From the NCBI GenBank assembly GCA_963924555.1, contig OZ004585.1, positions 8,634,556 to 8,698,555 of the forward strand: 64,000 nucleotides of DNA, read 5' to 3'. The position numbers were made by a program, and so were the translations under genes. Below are positions 10,801 through 24,900 of this stretch, one piece after another. This DNA comes from Crambe crambe. Taxonomy: Eukaryota; Porifera; Demospongiae; Poecilosclerida; Crambeidae. Below the pieces are notes generated by a model that was given only the letters and a program-made list of their open reading frames with translations, was not told the origin of the DNA and did not search any database. The stretch's first letter is position 1, and every line of letters begins with the position of its first letter.

Positions 10801-12900
10801 AAGTCTTTGGAGATATTCGATCACGTATCCTCCAATTCATACGTTCTCGTGAAGAGTTTCGTATCCGATTTCCCCTCAGCTATCTCCTTGTCAGCCTGGA
10901 ACTCCAAGACTCCAGTCAGCCTTTTCTTCAGCGCAAAGAGTTCACTGAAGCTGTTTCCCAGTATGGAATCAGCGAAGGAGAAGTAGACCATCTGCTCCAA
11001 TTCCTCCACAGCAGGATCGGACAAATTCGCTACTTCCCAACAAAAGGCCTCAAAGACGTGATCGTCAAAGAACCACAAGCCCTCTTCAATCTGGTGACAG
11101 ATCTGATCGTGAATAGTTTTAAGCGAGGTGGCACCATGGCAGATCATCTGGAAGTACAGAAGGGGATTTATACGTTCAAGGATTTTCATTTTGAATCTCA
11201 TGTTTCAAATCTCACCCCTAAAAAGGTGATCGAACTCCTGAAGGAACTGCGCATAGTTGCTCCTTTCCACGATCGTCAAGCTGAAGTGGAAAAGTATTTT
11301 ATTCCCTGCGTCTTGAACCACCTCTCAGAGTCCACCCTGGAGGAGAAGCAGACAGACATCCAGTCCCTAGTCTTCATGTTTGAGTGTGGTCATTGCCCTA
11401 AGGGGGCATTTGGGGTCCTCGTCCATTACATCCTCACTCTCGAAGAAGAGGGGAAGATCAATTGGAACCTGGACGTCGACAAGATATTCCGAGATCAGGT
11501 ATCATTCCAGTTTGGCATCTATGAAGACACCATCACCCTCAAGTTCTTGACCACCCACCTGGAGGTGAGGTGCTGTCCCGATCCTGTAACTAGGAGAATT
11601 GAAGGTTTCTCCAAGAAGGCAGTTTGCGACCGAGTTCGAGCAGTGCTTCAGGATGGAATCACACAGGCTACCAAGACCCTACGCTATGACGAAAAAAAGT
11701 TGAAGTACGTCCTTGGTCTACTGTGTGAGAAGTGCAGACAAATCCATAAGGTGGTGGTAGTGGGGCACCAACAGTACATACTCAAGTGTCCGGATGGCAG
11801 TTACCCTTTACCAGATGGTGGGCTGTACTGGTTTGGGCTGAGTAAGTGCAGTGTAGATGGTTCTATTGATGTGGAGTGTTCATGTCTGATGTACTTGATT
11901 GCAGGTCCTCCAGTCTACTCCTTACCTGGTGAAGTGAGAGTGAAGGAAGGCTGTGACCAGGACGTCCAGTGGATGGTATCATGTGAGCCTCTCCTGAGGG
12001 ACTATACCTTATCCAGGGAAGATGGCCAACCTTTTCGTCAAGGCAATGTCTTCATCCAAGGGAGTAATATCTACTTCAGAAAAGTGAAAAGGAGGGATGC
12101 AGGGAAGTATATCATCAGCTCCTCCAATGCCATTGGCAAAGGTCATGCCTCATTCAACCTCCAAGTCCAATGTGAGTTACGTCATAGCAATAGTGTAATA
12201 TCTGTTCATTCACTGTCTTCCTCCCTCGATGCAGGCTCACCAAAATATGCTCTCAAGTCATATTATATTGAGGCTACTGCTGGGACCACGCCCACTGTTC
12301 AATTCTCTGTGGACTGCTGCCCTCCATTGGATGAAGGTGTTCGACACACTCTGACTAAGGAAGGAGGCGGGGCAGCCACCATGCGATTTGAAGTAGAAGA
12401 TGACATCATCACCTTTCGTAGAGTGACTGAGGCAGATAGTGGAATGTATTTAATCAGCTGTGAGAATGATGTTGGAGTAGGGAAGGCAACTTTGGAGCTC
12501 TCAGTAATTCCCTCTACCTCAGAACCAGAAAAACAACCTGAATCTTGTCAGAAGGGTGGTCCTCCTAGTGAGTGGATTATCTATGCCATTGATATAATAA
12601 TTATCATGTGGTGTATATTTTCTTAATGAAGGTCGTCGTGATGTGAAGTTAGCACTGCAGGGGATAACAAAGGAATGGGATGACCTTGCAGAGGCCCTTG
12701 GATTGCCTGATTCAGACATTGATGCCATAAAGACAGACAATCCTTTTAATGTGAAGCAGTGTGTGAAGGAAGTTGTAGACCAATGGCTCAAGGGGAAAGG
12801 GAGTGAGTCACCATCATGGACCAACCTCTGCACAGCCCTGAGAGACTCTTTAGTCAACCGCAATGACATTGCATCAAAAATTGAAAAAGATCATAGTTAA
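7872..12900 (+). CDS. P-loop GTPase/COR-like protein with two Ig domains and a C-terminal Death domain
   Basis: Ten exons join in phase into about 1143 residues: 7872-7895, 8117-8152, 8619-8747, 8841-8882, 8965-9139, 9603-9668, 9751-11841, 11905-12171, 12235-12567, 12632-12900. Exons 3-5 give a charged, coiled-coil-like N-terminus, followed by a Pro/Ser linker (exon 6). The large exon starts a GTPase-like module: Walker A GLPGSGKST, switch-like DTGGQIEFQELLP and a TKxD-type motif AGTHKD. It continues into a winged-helix/COR-like segment (PLSYLLVSLEL, FLHSRIGQIRYFP, DVIVKEPQALFNLV). Two Ig-like domains follow (DAGKYIISSSNAIG, DSGMYLISCENDVG), then a Death domain (EWDDLAEALGLPDSDIDAI). The family resembles ROCO/NLR-like signalling proteins, with GTP-driven assembly passed on through Death-domain contacts (inference). 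The last introns are only 63, 63 and 64 nt. Least certain is the 8-codon first exon, which starts at the only ATG whose phase fits. Confidence 0.85.
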
Positions 12901-12905
12901 ATTAC

Positions 12906-12932
12906 AAAAAAAAAAAAAAAAAAAAAAAAAAA
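12906..12932. repeat. Poly-A run directly after the Death-domain gene stop codon
   Basis: Twenty-seven A residues start six bases after the TAA. It may be an ordinary homopolymer or the tail of an inserted retro-sequence; no target duplication was seen. Confidence 0.8.
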
Positions 12933-13109
12933 TGCATCATATGAGCATGCGCGGAAGGTTAGCGGCGACCCTTACCAATCCTAGATGATCTCCAGAGTAA
13001 CTTTGACTTAGAAAGGGTTGAGGAAGTGTATTCTTCTGTGAAGCTTTTAGTACAACTCTCCCCTTGCTCTCCTTCATAGATAAACAGGTTTGTGTCTCCT
13101 ATGCAATGA

Positions 13110-13157
13110 TAGTCTGGCGCAGCCGACCCTTTACCAAGGGTCGGCTACGCGAGACTA
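13110..13157. mobile_element. 48-bp foldback element with 9-bp target duplication
   Basis: The element begins TAGTCTGGCGCAGCCGACCC and ends GGGTCGGCTACGCGAGACTA. The arms 13111-13131 and 13136-13156 pair with two mismatches around a 4-nt loop. It is flanked by the direct repeat ATGCAATGA (13101-13109 and 13158-13166). The whole structure is two inverted ends with almost nothing between them. Similar termini occur near 775-852 and at 62825-62833. Confidence 0.8.
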
Positions 13158-14434
13158 ATGCAATGAATGGTCCAAAACTAAAGGTCAAAATGCATGATTT
13201 GGTTGAGAAATTAGAGAAGCATGGTCTACCACACCTTTCCAGTCACTCCCCCTTTTACATTGTGGTACTCAGCCCCTCCCATTTCCTCCTCCTAAGCCCC
13301 TCCCACCTTTAGGGAGTGTGAACTTAGGAAACTGTCCCACCAGTCATGGATCCTGTTTGATATGAGCGAGAATTGTTCTAAGCATGCTCAAAGAGAATCA
13401 CATTAAGCATCCTCTAGGGCACTGTAGGCACTCGTAGAGAAGTTGTCCTCTTTTTGGATGTTAGAGTGTATATACAAATTAGATTGCCCTTTGTTGAGAG
13501 GTTCGCAGTGCTCAAAAGAAACCATCAATATTGTCCGGATGATAACACTAATCCCATAGGTACTAATACAAATTTGATCAGACAAATTGACCAGACATGT
13601 GGGGAAAATGGTCCTGTGTTAGGCTGTTATTTTGAGCACTGGGTTCGTCCTCTTCTGGAGTGTCCTTTATCAGAGATATTAGCAATGCAATAGTCATGGA
13701 GATGACACTGGGAAAGATTTGGCTGGTGGTATTTGAGGAATTTCAGAGTGTCTTGGTTGTGTTGACTTGTGGGCAGTAGTGAAGTAGGTGACTAGTCATC
13801 CATAAACAGGTGGCAGGGAAGCTTCTTATCAGATTATCAAAGCTAAGGACTGAATGGTTATTTTTTCCTCACATTAGGCTTCATGTGAACCCTCTGCCCC
13901 CTCGGTCCACGTTTATAGTAAGAACAATAATGCACCTTACTGGGGACCAAGTACTACTATATTATATTCTGCCCCTTCTAATTGTCTCTTTATGGAGTCC
14001 CTTCTCTCTGCTCTTCTTCTTCCAACAATACGGTATTATGACCTTGATCACATGACCACTTCCAGTCACATGACTACCGAAAAAAAACTTAGCTCTCATG
14101 ACACTCATTGAACTTCCTCAGCTCCACCGCCTTCATCTGCAAGCCTGCTCCCTCAGCCCCACCCTCCTCTTTCCTTAGCCCCACCCTCCTTCATCTGCAA
14201 GCCTGCTCCCTCAGCCCCACCCTCCAAGCCAGCTTCCCTCCTTCATCTGCAAGCCAGCTCCCCAGCCCCACCCTTCAAATTAATCCTTTGCATGCCAACC
14301 CAGGTGCCAACCATTCCAACCATTGACACTCCCTGGGTGAGTTCTCTTGCAGGAGATGTTAGCCTCCTCTGCAAGCCAGCCCCACCTTCCATCTCTTTAG
14401 CCCCACCCACCTTCATTCCTCTGCAAACTGTAGA

Positions 14435-14655
<221 letters not shown>

Positions 14656-16829
14656 CTATTGCATAATCTAAGTAGTCTGGATGGAAGTCTCTCCTCGGCC
14701 CAAGGGTAGGATCAAACATCAGGCATCATGTCCTACTGCAGAGAAACAGGAGAGGTGGGTGTGGCACCCTCTATGGCTTCAAACGAGATCTAATCCAGAA
14801 CCTGTTGTTCCAATCCTGGGAAGTAAAGGACAGAATACGAGAGAAAGGTTCAGTTCCTCTCATACTCAACCAGTGCAGCATTGATCACAATGTATCCTAG
14901 ACCCATTGAAACCATTAATCATCAGGACGCCTCTTTAATCAGGAATTAGGACACCACCTTTAATCAGGATGCCTCTCTAATCAGGACACCTTTAATCAGG
15001 GCACCTTTAATCAGGACACCTCTCTAATCAGATACCTCTAATTCTTCTGGTCGCAAAAAATCTCCACATTGAGAGGTTGAGAGAGAGAGTAAGGATTCAA
15101 TAGGTATAACAATCCAGACTCTTTCTATAGCCACAACAAACGGAAACAGAGTCACACTTGTATGGCTGATGTATCCACTTAGTCATCCTTTGCATTATCA
15201 ATTCAGAATCCGACCACCCAAAGAATGCACACAGTCCATAATAGTTCCTGGTCGCCATGGTAGCACTGACTTACATAATATGTAGTGATTCCCCCTTTAA
15301 TTATACTGTCTCCATTCCTCTCAGGAACCCATTGTGGTGGAAAATGTTTCACAAGGTAGGGTCCTTGGACTCCATTGATTTGAAAACATTGATCTACCTG
15401 AATATAAACAGGCCTATTGGAAGGAATCCCCTTCTGCCACCACCCTCACTCCCCCATATCAAGCTAGCGCAACTTAAAAAAATGTGAGGAAAAATTAAAA
15501 AAATTTTCTGTGGCTTTGAAATTAAATATGTCCTGAAATATTAGAAGACTTGAGTGGTGTCTTGTTGGGAGTTCTTGGGAGCTGATTTCATCATACGACG
15601 TTCCTCTTGTCTCTGACGTGATCTGCCACTTCCTGTGTTTGTCCCAGTCACTTACATCACAAACATAAATTGGTAAAAGTTATTGCTCGCTAACAAACAC
15701 ATGAATTGGTAAGAATTCTGCATCATTGTTTGGCAATAAGATGTAAGTGTTTTTTACGTATCATAACGTATCGAACACTTAGCAAAAATTGGTAAGAATT
15801 CCATCATTACCGAGCAATAAAAATTTTATGTTTTTCCGATGTCATGCCATAGTTTTGGTGAAAATCAATTCAAAACTGCTTTCATGCCAATACTTATTTC
15901 ATAGGTTTTATTCACATGATTGTGGTCAGTTGTGTGTGGTGTGTGCAAAAATACCCAATGAGGTTGGAATTTTGAAGTGTTATCGTTATCTCATGCATGG
16001 CTGCCTCCCATGCTGACTTGATATTGTGTGAATATTCTTCGCTGCATTGTTGAATAATTGTGTTCTCAGAGACAGTGTGTGTGTGTGTGTGTGTTGTTTC
16101 TCCTTCAGCATTAATTTTGTGTGGCTGGAAGGAAGTAGTAGATTCATGATAGTGGTCAATGTGGACGTAAATTGGGACCAGATTTCCAAGGTGAACTTCA
16201 ACCCACTATTATTGCAATGGGACAGAGAATATAAAGTGTCCTATTGTATTAGGACAGAAAATAAAGTGTCTTATTATATTAGGACAGAGAATAATGTGCC
16301 CCGTTTAGGGGGTTGACATCCACTTATGCTAGCTTTCCTGTGGAATTAGCTAGCTAGGGGTTAATACCTTTAAGCCTTAAGCTCTAATATCTGGTTGAGA
16401 CCACTCCAAAAGACAATTGACTCCATGACTAATCAGTCCACTTGGCACACACTCCCTCATCCAGAGGAGAGAAATCGATCTTCAAAGTATTCCAATTACT
16501 ATAATTATGATTAACATAATCCTCTTAATTAATGATCATTAGTATGGACCACTCACAGACTCTGTTATGTCAATTTAAGTTTGTATCTTAAAACTTCACG
16601 TTCTGTTGAATTCTGTTGTCATTTTTGATTGCTCCAATTATGTGATCACTTGAGTCAATTGTGTATTTCACTGCACCGTTTTTCTGTGCCTCCAATTACA
16701 CTGAATTCCGGGAGTAAATTCACTCACTGTCGATGTCGTATCTGTCTACTTGTCCCCTGGCTTCCTTTTCTCCTAGACACATAGGTGGTTGGAGAAAGGA
16801 AGAATAGGTATACCCTTTCTCACGTACAG

Positions 16830-16832
<3 letters not shown>

Positions 16833-16898
<66 letters not shown>
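16833..16898. repeat. (CT)n microsatellite, about 66 bp
   Basis: Pure TC/CT dinucleotide run in the gene-free stretch upstream of the Wnt 3' end. Confidence 0.95.
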
Positions 16899-16901
<3 letters not shown>

Positions 16902-18922
16902 CCGCTGGTCCTTACCCTCTTCCTCCCTACCACTTGACCTTTGTCCTTTACCACTCCCTTCTCTCAAACCTTCACCAATTAGTTTCTAACAGGGAATTCA
17001 TGATTTGGTGGGGCAAAAAAATTAATTTGACCCTTCGATCCATTCCCTTTTTGCTGACCACACCCATTTTCAGTCATACTAAACAGCTTTGTTTCCATGA
17101 CATTTTACTAGGGCAAGTTCCTGTATCGCCACATTTTTCCTAATGTGCATTCACTGATGGATTCTTCATCAAATGGAATGTAAGGTTGGAGACCACTGAA
17201 AGGTCGAGATAATCATGCCAGCACACTTTCCTGGTCATGTTGAAAGTGTTGAACTACCTAAAGTGAACCTGGGACATCAGGTTCTTCGATTAATACAGAG
17301 TAATTTCTGTTGGCAAGCTGAGGGTTAAAGGTCGATCCTAACCACTTCACTCCCTCACTCAATCACTAGTTCACCTCACTAGCCCTCTTCATCCAACCCA
17401 CACATGGCAGTCAGTAGATGCAGATCGACCAGCTGCTTGGAATCCAGTGACAATTAGATGTTTGTAAACACACACTCTTTCAACCTCACCATAACACTGG
17501 CAGCTCCAATTCCAGGAAACAGAGTGATGTTATATGTTATGGTTGCCACTCTTATTAGCTAATCAAATGCCCCTCCAGTCATAATAGGAGCTTTGATATG
17601 GGCAAAGTAATGCTATGGATGTCATAACATCACATACTGGCAAGTGCATGACTGTATTAAGAGATAGTGAGAATCGACTCCTCTATTTTCACTTAAAGGT
17701 ATGGAGTCTCTAATTGAAGTGTCTCTACATCGAAACGGTCGTCCTCTTTTTCTGTCTAGGAAATGTTTTCTAATCACATTTGAATAGCACTTTTTGACCT
17801 GCTTCACACAGGTGCTGGAGGGCAGGTTCCCAAGCAACGGAAAATTCCTTTACATTTATAATAGAACCTGTAACAATAGTGAAGACACATTTAGAATAAT
17901 GAGGGGTTCTGGAGTGTACTGTTAAGTCTCCACAGTAGAAGACATTAGAGGGTGGAGGTCCCCTTCCCTGTTATATCCTGACCAGTCTCCAATCCTTTCA
18001 TATATAAAGGAAAAATTGTGGCAGCAAATAAGTAAAGAAGAGTTGGAGACAGTGATAAGACTAGCTATAATCCACTGGTCCCACATACTGTATCATGACC
18101 AGGACAGGTTCTTGGGACCCCCAACCCTGTAATCACTCCCTTACTTACTTCTATTGTCGTACCAATTACCCGGCCACGTGCCTACCTGACACACTTGCAC
18201 ACACACACGCGAAGGTTACTCTAATTGCATTACACAGATTAGGCACTCACTAATGAGTTAGTGTGTGTCTGCACCCGGGAGCATGAAAGGAGAATGTGGA
18301 TTAATTAATCGATATGACTTCTCCATTATCATACCTTATGGCAACTATTCCTTCCCTGTTTTCTACACCAATTTCAGTGGCCCCAACTAGTCCGTTATTC
18401 GAAGGCTCCATTGTACTCATCCTTTCTTGTTTGTATAATAACTTTGATTAATTCTGTCTAATAATATCAATATTAAACCAAATGTGTATTTAATATCAAA
18501 ATAAATTCCAGTAATGTTAGTTGACTCTGACATAAACTACTTCTAATAATAATAATGATGATTAATAAATTGTGGCAGATGAAGATAGTCTTGGACTTGT
18601 GAAGGGTTGCTACATGTGATGGTGTAGCAGTAGTTGCAATGTCTGTCTGATGCTGGAGAATTGTAATAATGGAGATGAACTCTTTTAAGAGTCACTAAAA
18701 CTGTGACATCATAATCTACATAATATAATAATGAACTGAAAGTTTTTATACTTGCTCTCTCAAGAGAAATGGAAATTTAACGGAAATCGCTAATAATGTT
18801 ATTTAAAAAAGAGTGTTGTTGCTTGTTACATTTAAATGTCGTGATGTCGTTGATGTCTTGTGATAAAAAATAATCCCCTCTGTTTTCTTTCTTTCTTTCT
18901 TTCTTACTCCTCCTTCTCCTCT

Positions 18923-21900
18923 CTATCCAGTGCACCGATACCTTGTGACGTTAACCGTGCAGGTCTGGCACTGGACGTCGCAACACCAAACAAAGCTGCA
19001 GTTACAAGTCTCGGTCATCGTTACAGTCTCAGTCATGTACTGCCCACTACAACAAAACCGCTCGCACGGTGGGAAAAACTCCTGCATGGAACTTGCCTTC
19101 ACTTGCCCACGCATTTTGGCATCTAACATGGCCTGGGGAAGACACTGACGATTCTGTGTGAAATTCTGCTGACTGGAGCAGTAATTTGCGGGTTTTTCGA
19201 GGTATACTAGATTGCTGAGTGTTGCTGGTTTGTAAATGTTGAGGATAGAATCGAAATACTGCAAAATGCCGCTGTATCTCGTGACTGATACTTTGATTGC
19301 ATTGTCATATTTCATTTTCAGGACATCCCCCACTTGGTAGTACTCCGGTAGCTCCGTCCAGCAAGTCTGGCTTGTACATGAGCCAGAGACTCCATGGCAA
19401 CGACACCTAGTTACCTTATTATCTCTCACCACCTAATAAGGGAAATAGTAACCATAATGAGTTCACTTTGGAATGACAGTTTCTAGGTCCCTAAGTGTCC
19501 ACAATAGAGAGGTTCCACTGTGTTATCCAACCTCTGTATTGAGGACACTTCTATACTAAGGACAATTTCCAAGGTCCCAAAGTGTCCACAATAGAGAGGT
19601 TCCACTGTATTATCCAACCTCTGTATTGAGGACACCTCTATACTAAGGACAATTTCCAAGGTCCACAATAGAGAGGTTCCACTGTATTACTATTGAGGAC
19701 ACCTCTATCCATTATCGAAGTCTTGTTGCTAAAAGGATGTGACCTTGCAGCAATGGTGTATGAGCTAATCTAATCTATATAATCAGTATGAATATACCCA
19801 CAAGTCTTATCAACACAAGGACAATGTCTCTGGTCTTCTAACCACCCATAAACTATGCACCATTTTATACCCTGAGACGTCACGGTGGGACTGGTAGAAT
19901 TCCAGACACTGCTTGTATTGCTGTGGGTGCTAAAAGGACCTCTAATTCCAAGCACGAAAGGAATTTTCCACCATTTTTGGGATATCAGTATCTCTTATGG
20001 ACAATTACGCATTGCTTTTTGCATCACTCTTGTGTGGTCGCTCCGAAATAACAAACTAGAATAATTAAAAACCCTCAGGGCACCTGATAAGTAAGCCCAG
20101 AGGGTTAGCTTCTAGGCATTCTCTAATGTGTTCCAGTCAAAACAGATTAGAGAGCTCTTTAAGTGGTTAATGTGTGACTGAGAATACATAGCTGAGCATA
20201 TTAGCAACACTTATCTTCAATTATCCAATGAAAATAAACAAAATGATAACTGTAGAGTATTAAATTCGTCAATTAATATTTATTATATCAAGTGAATTGC
20301 GATTTTGATTTGGAGATCAAGCCAATGTCTTAATCCTTTTGAAGAATTATTGCACTACGAGTTCAATTGAATTCTGGTCTCATATCTAACCTCTGTATGG
20401 AGGACACCTCTATACTAAGGACAATTTCCAAGGTCCCAAAGAGTCCACAATAGAGAGGTGTATTATCCAACCTCTGTATTGAGGACACCTACTATTGAAG
20501 GTCACTGTATTGTCCCTATATATTGCTCATGGAATCTCTTTTATTGTGGACACTTTGAGACAATATCGTAGATCTTGTTTACCCACTAATGAAAGGGACA
20601 TCCTCATAGCCAGCTAATAACAGTTTTAAAGGAGAAGGAGTGGCTTAATGCAATTACCCACGTGACCTCCAAATAGAGAGAATACGAGACACACTCATTT
20701 TTAAGATTCCATCGCATCACAGGATTGGAAATAATTATTATAATTGCAAGAACAGACAAGAAGCTGCCCCAATTATTAAATTACGATGGCTGCCCGACCT
20801 TACTAAATTAATGAGTTGTAAGTGGGTACTTAAATCACAGCTTCAGTTATTACACGCTACATATTTTGGCTTTCTAATTTTCTATTTTATTGGTGCAAAT
20901 ACTCTTTATTTATATATTAAGTTTACAGAACTTTATGTCCTCAGCTTTATGATCATCTCTACCAGCAATTTTTAAAAAATTGTGATTAATAGTGGGACCT
21001 TTGAATAATGGACGTCCCCTTTATAAAGTGGTCATCTTCTTGTGTCCTATTATACGAAATCAAATTAAGTTTAATAGCTCACCTTCCTGCCCACTGCATT
21101 GTTATGCAGGTGAACGCTAGCATGTCTGACAGCAGTACTATTAGCAGTGTTCACGTCCCGTTCCCTTCCGTCCAGAAAACGCTGGGCAAAGTAGTTTCCG
21201 TAGGAGATGTTATCGCTACAGGACCCCCAGACCCATCCCTCTGGCTCTTCGAGTCCATTCCGGGAGTAATCACAGCCGCACTGACTCCCCAGCTCCCCAA
21301 GGGAACATGCTGAAGTGATGCGGTGGACAATTGTGGCCGACGCCAGAGCTGAGATAAAGGCCTTTTCTGGAGTCTCTAAAATAAAAAAATAAAAAGAATA
21401 TATCCTTGTCTACATCTGGTTGCCATGACTTTGGAACCTGTCTTAATTTTTATGACCATGGGGGGAAAAAAAAGAAGAAAAAGATACACTAATTAGGAAG
21501 GTTTTCCTCCTTTCATGGGTTAATGCATCTGTATTGTGCTCTGAGCATATGGATGTCATTAGCAGTAACCCCTGGGACTTATTAACGCATAGATCCTTTG
21601 GTAATAACGTGAAACCCGTCCTTATGACTACCTTCATTCAGAGACAGTGGCAATATTATACATTTTAACCTCCATCTTTTAACCAGATTAGCTCTAAGTG
21701 ACTACTTGCTTGTTCCTATCAACTCTCCTTGTCATAATTATTGTCAATCTTTGAATGTTGTCATGTAAGTCTGCCATAAACTAATGCATGGGAAAATGAT
21801 CCACATTCTTCCTTTTCTCTTCAAAAGAGGTTGGTTGAAATTCTATAGCCAAGAACTCAACTCTTGAGTGTATTTAACACCACATTCCAAGAGCTAGGGA

Positions 21901-24900
21901 ATTTAGCTCTTCACCACTAAAAAACCAACAGGTGCTCCACTGTCAATACTGTGAAACCGCATAAAGCAAGAAAAGTGTTTGAGGCATGTCAAGGTCAGAA
22001 TGCACTTCTGGAACTTCCATCATTAAAAATATTGGATATGTCTACCGTCTTTAAGTAAGAAGATCAGTCACTATCACTATCGTACTTCTATATATTAAAA
22101 CACTTCTTCTAATTAGGAGCTTGGTTAACTTGAAAAGGGGGGTTTTGTGTACTGCCCTGACCAATTGGATTGAAGTATTTTAATGATGCACATAACTGTT
22201 CAGGGTTCAAGAGTCTGCATACGTATAATATTCAATTATCCCAATTAAAGAAATGCTCCCTGTGGCTTCTCTGCAAAAAGGATTCAATAGCCTCAAAATT
22301 ATTCTAAATATGACAACACTCATCAGCCGAATAAGTATCTGCCTCGAGCTGCAGTCTTCATAACATCAGAAAGAAATAACACAGCTTGCCGAATTCTGCA
22401 TCCACCTGATGCACAAGCATCTCAAGAATCTCTGGACAATAATGGGAAGTCACTCTAAACCACTGCTGCAAAAAGGCTTCCACTAACTGCCACATTAAGT
22501 CAAATTACATAGGACTTCTAATCGAATCTACCTAACAACAAGCTCAAGCCAAAAAAAAAAAGAAGAGTGCATCTGAGCAGCCCAAAGCTTTCACCTTTGT
22601 GTGTTTATGGATTGTATTAATCACATCTTAATTAATTGTTATTAATGTTGATGTTGTTATTCTAGCTAATTGTTATGTTTATCAGCCGAAATGTGATCTC
22701 AGAGTTGCAAGCACTGACGAGCTAATTGCTGACTGTGGGGGATTGGGAGAGCATGCTCTGGGGAGGAAATAGTTTTCGTTTTGTTTTGTTTTGTTTTGGT
22801 TGTTTGTCGTGTCAGCAATCAGAGCAATCTCCCTTAATAGGTAATCACAGCGAAATAGAATCTCCTTTATGATCAATGCAAGCCAAAATTGTTGACATTC
22901 AAGAAGTTCAAAGAAGAATATTCTGCTGTGCTGCTGTGTTTATCTATTGTTCTCATTGTTCACTAGTTTGTGTACATCTGCTGAAATTTGATTTCTCCGT
23001 TGAGACAAGAAATATGATTGGCATTGCAGATTTCTCATATGACTGAGTGTCTTTGAAGACGCCATGATAAAATGGAGTCCATCTGTTCCCTAATGGAATA
23101 GAAATCAAGGAATCGAATTCTGGGGGGAAATTTATATGCTACTTACTGAAGGCAGCTTAAACTTATTCTCATGTGATTTTGGCATGAAGTAGAAGTCCAG
23201 GTGGTTATCAAGATAAGAATTTACACTTATTTCTCTCTCCTTTGATGAAAGTTATTTCTTAGGATCAAATTTCAGGGGATGAAGTTGTCTGTGGCGAGTT
23301 TCGCATAACATGATGATTTTTTCACATCGGCCACTTTAAGCAAACTTCATTGCATAATGTTATGCAACATTTCCTATCAGGTGCACAATTTCATATGTAA
23401 GGTTTAATCATAAATTACGCTGGAATGTTTCTGACTCAAGTTTCTGTACCATCTTTCATGTTTTCTTCTTTATTTAGCTATTGAATAAAGTTCATTTTGA
23501 AATACTTCACACATTATTTCATTACTTAACGGGTGTGGAGGTTAATGTGCTCTCAGAATAGTTAGCAGCAACAACAAAAGCATCTATGCACTAACACCTG
23601 CTGGCAGAGGACTCATCTTCATCAAGGTATGGCATTACTAAATATAAGGATGTCATAATTTCACAAAGAGCGATGGCTTTTACTAGCTAGCTAGGATACC
23701 ATGGATAAAGCTATAGTATTATTGCTATCACTTAATTCTACTGCTAGTCAATATACCTTGACTGACTGCAAGTGCATACCATGCATAGTTATGAGACCAG
23801 ACCACGGGAGTCCACTAGAAAGACTGCAGCCAGTCATACAGCCACAGCTCACTACTCTTGCTATTCATTCACAGAATAAAAACTGAGCAATGTATGTAGC
23901 TAACTTGGCCCCAGGGAACACTTGTGTAGCATGCACACGGCCACAAGGCATTATTTACATGACATGCAGTGCAAGCATTGCCACAGGGTGAAATGGAGCT
24001 ATGCAACTTGCATGGCATAATTATGACTATACAAAGTGCATGGTTGATGGATGGATATTTGAGTAATTATTGATGGTGCTCCTATTTTCAAATATTTATT
24101 GCCTCATATACTCCAATTCCATTCATGCAGCTGTTGTGTATATGCTTAGCATGATCCATGATCCTGAAGTCCTACAAAATGACTATTGACTTTTCAAGAT
24201 AGATGAGCTATTCAGGGTGAAACCTGGATATGTGGCCACTTGTAAAATCATCCAATCGGCATTCAGAAACCCTCGAAAATTGCATCATTATAATTATGTA
24301 GCCCACAAAAACCGTAGAGAATGTGCACCAGCTAGCTATTCTGTGATCTAATGCTCCTTCATGGAACTTCCTAACAATTAATTCCTCCCTGGAAATTCCT
24401 CCTCACTTGGTGACTAGCTAGCACACCTGTGAGTGCATCTTCCTCTGGAAAGTTTTAAGCTATAGTAACTAACTGACTGGATGGCTTAGCATCACCAGGA
24501 AGAAATTGCTATGGTTCCATAGCTATGGTTCCATAACTAGCTACCTGCAGAACGATGAAGTGGCATGCAATAACAGTCCAACTGGTCAACTGATTCTATA
24601 TTTCCATCCATAGCTACATCTTTCGTCTCTAGCTCCGCAGGTGCTGCAGCATTATAGCTAATACAGCTGAGACTGTTCATTAATGAAGTATTGCTAAATC
24701 CTCGATGCAATCTAGGAATTTCAAGTCTATACATATGGGAGCTATTAGTTTATCAAGTTGCTTATGAAGTGCTGGTTGATATACTTGGCGTTAGCTATCA
24801 GCCATTTTTTATCAGGCAATACGTACGAGTTGCTTACTGATTATTATTACGAAGCAATTGCAAACACGCACACCGAGTGTTTCATCTTGAGTGTTTCACA

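Noticed and set aside
9840-11201. Minus-strand and alternative-frame open stretches inside the large GTPase/COR-like exon
   Set aside because: Shadow frames of a strongly motif-bearing plus-strand exon.
19483-19668. Minus-strand 61-codon frame with an internal repeat
   Set aside because: It is the translation of tandem copies of the dispersed repeat family inside a Wnt intron.
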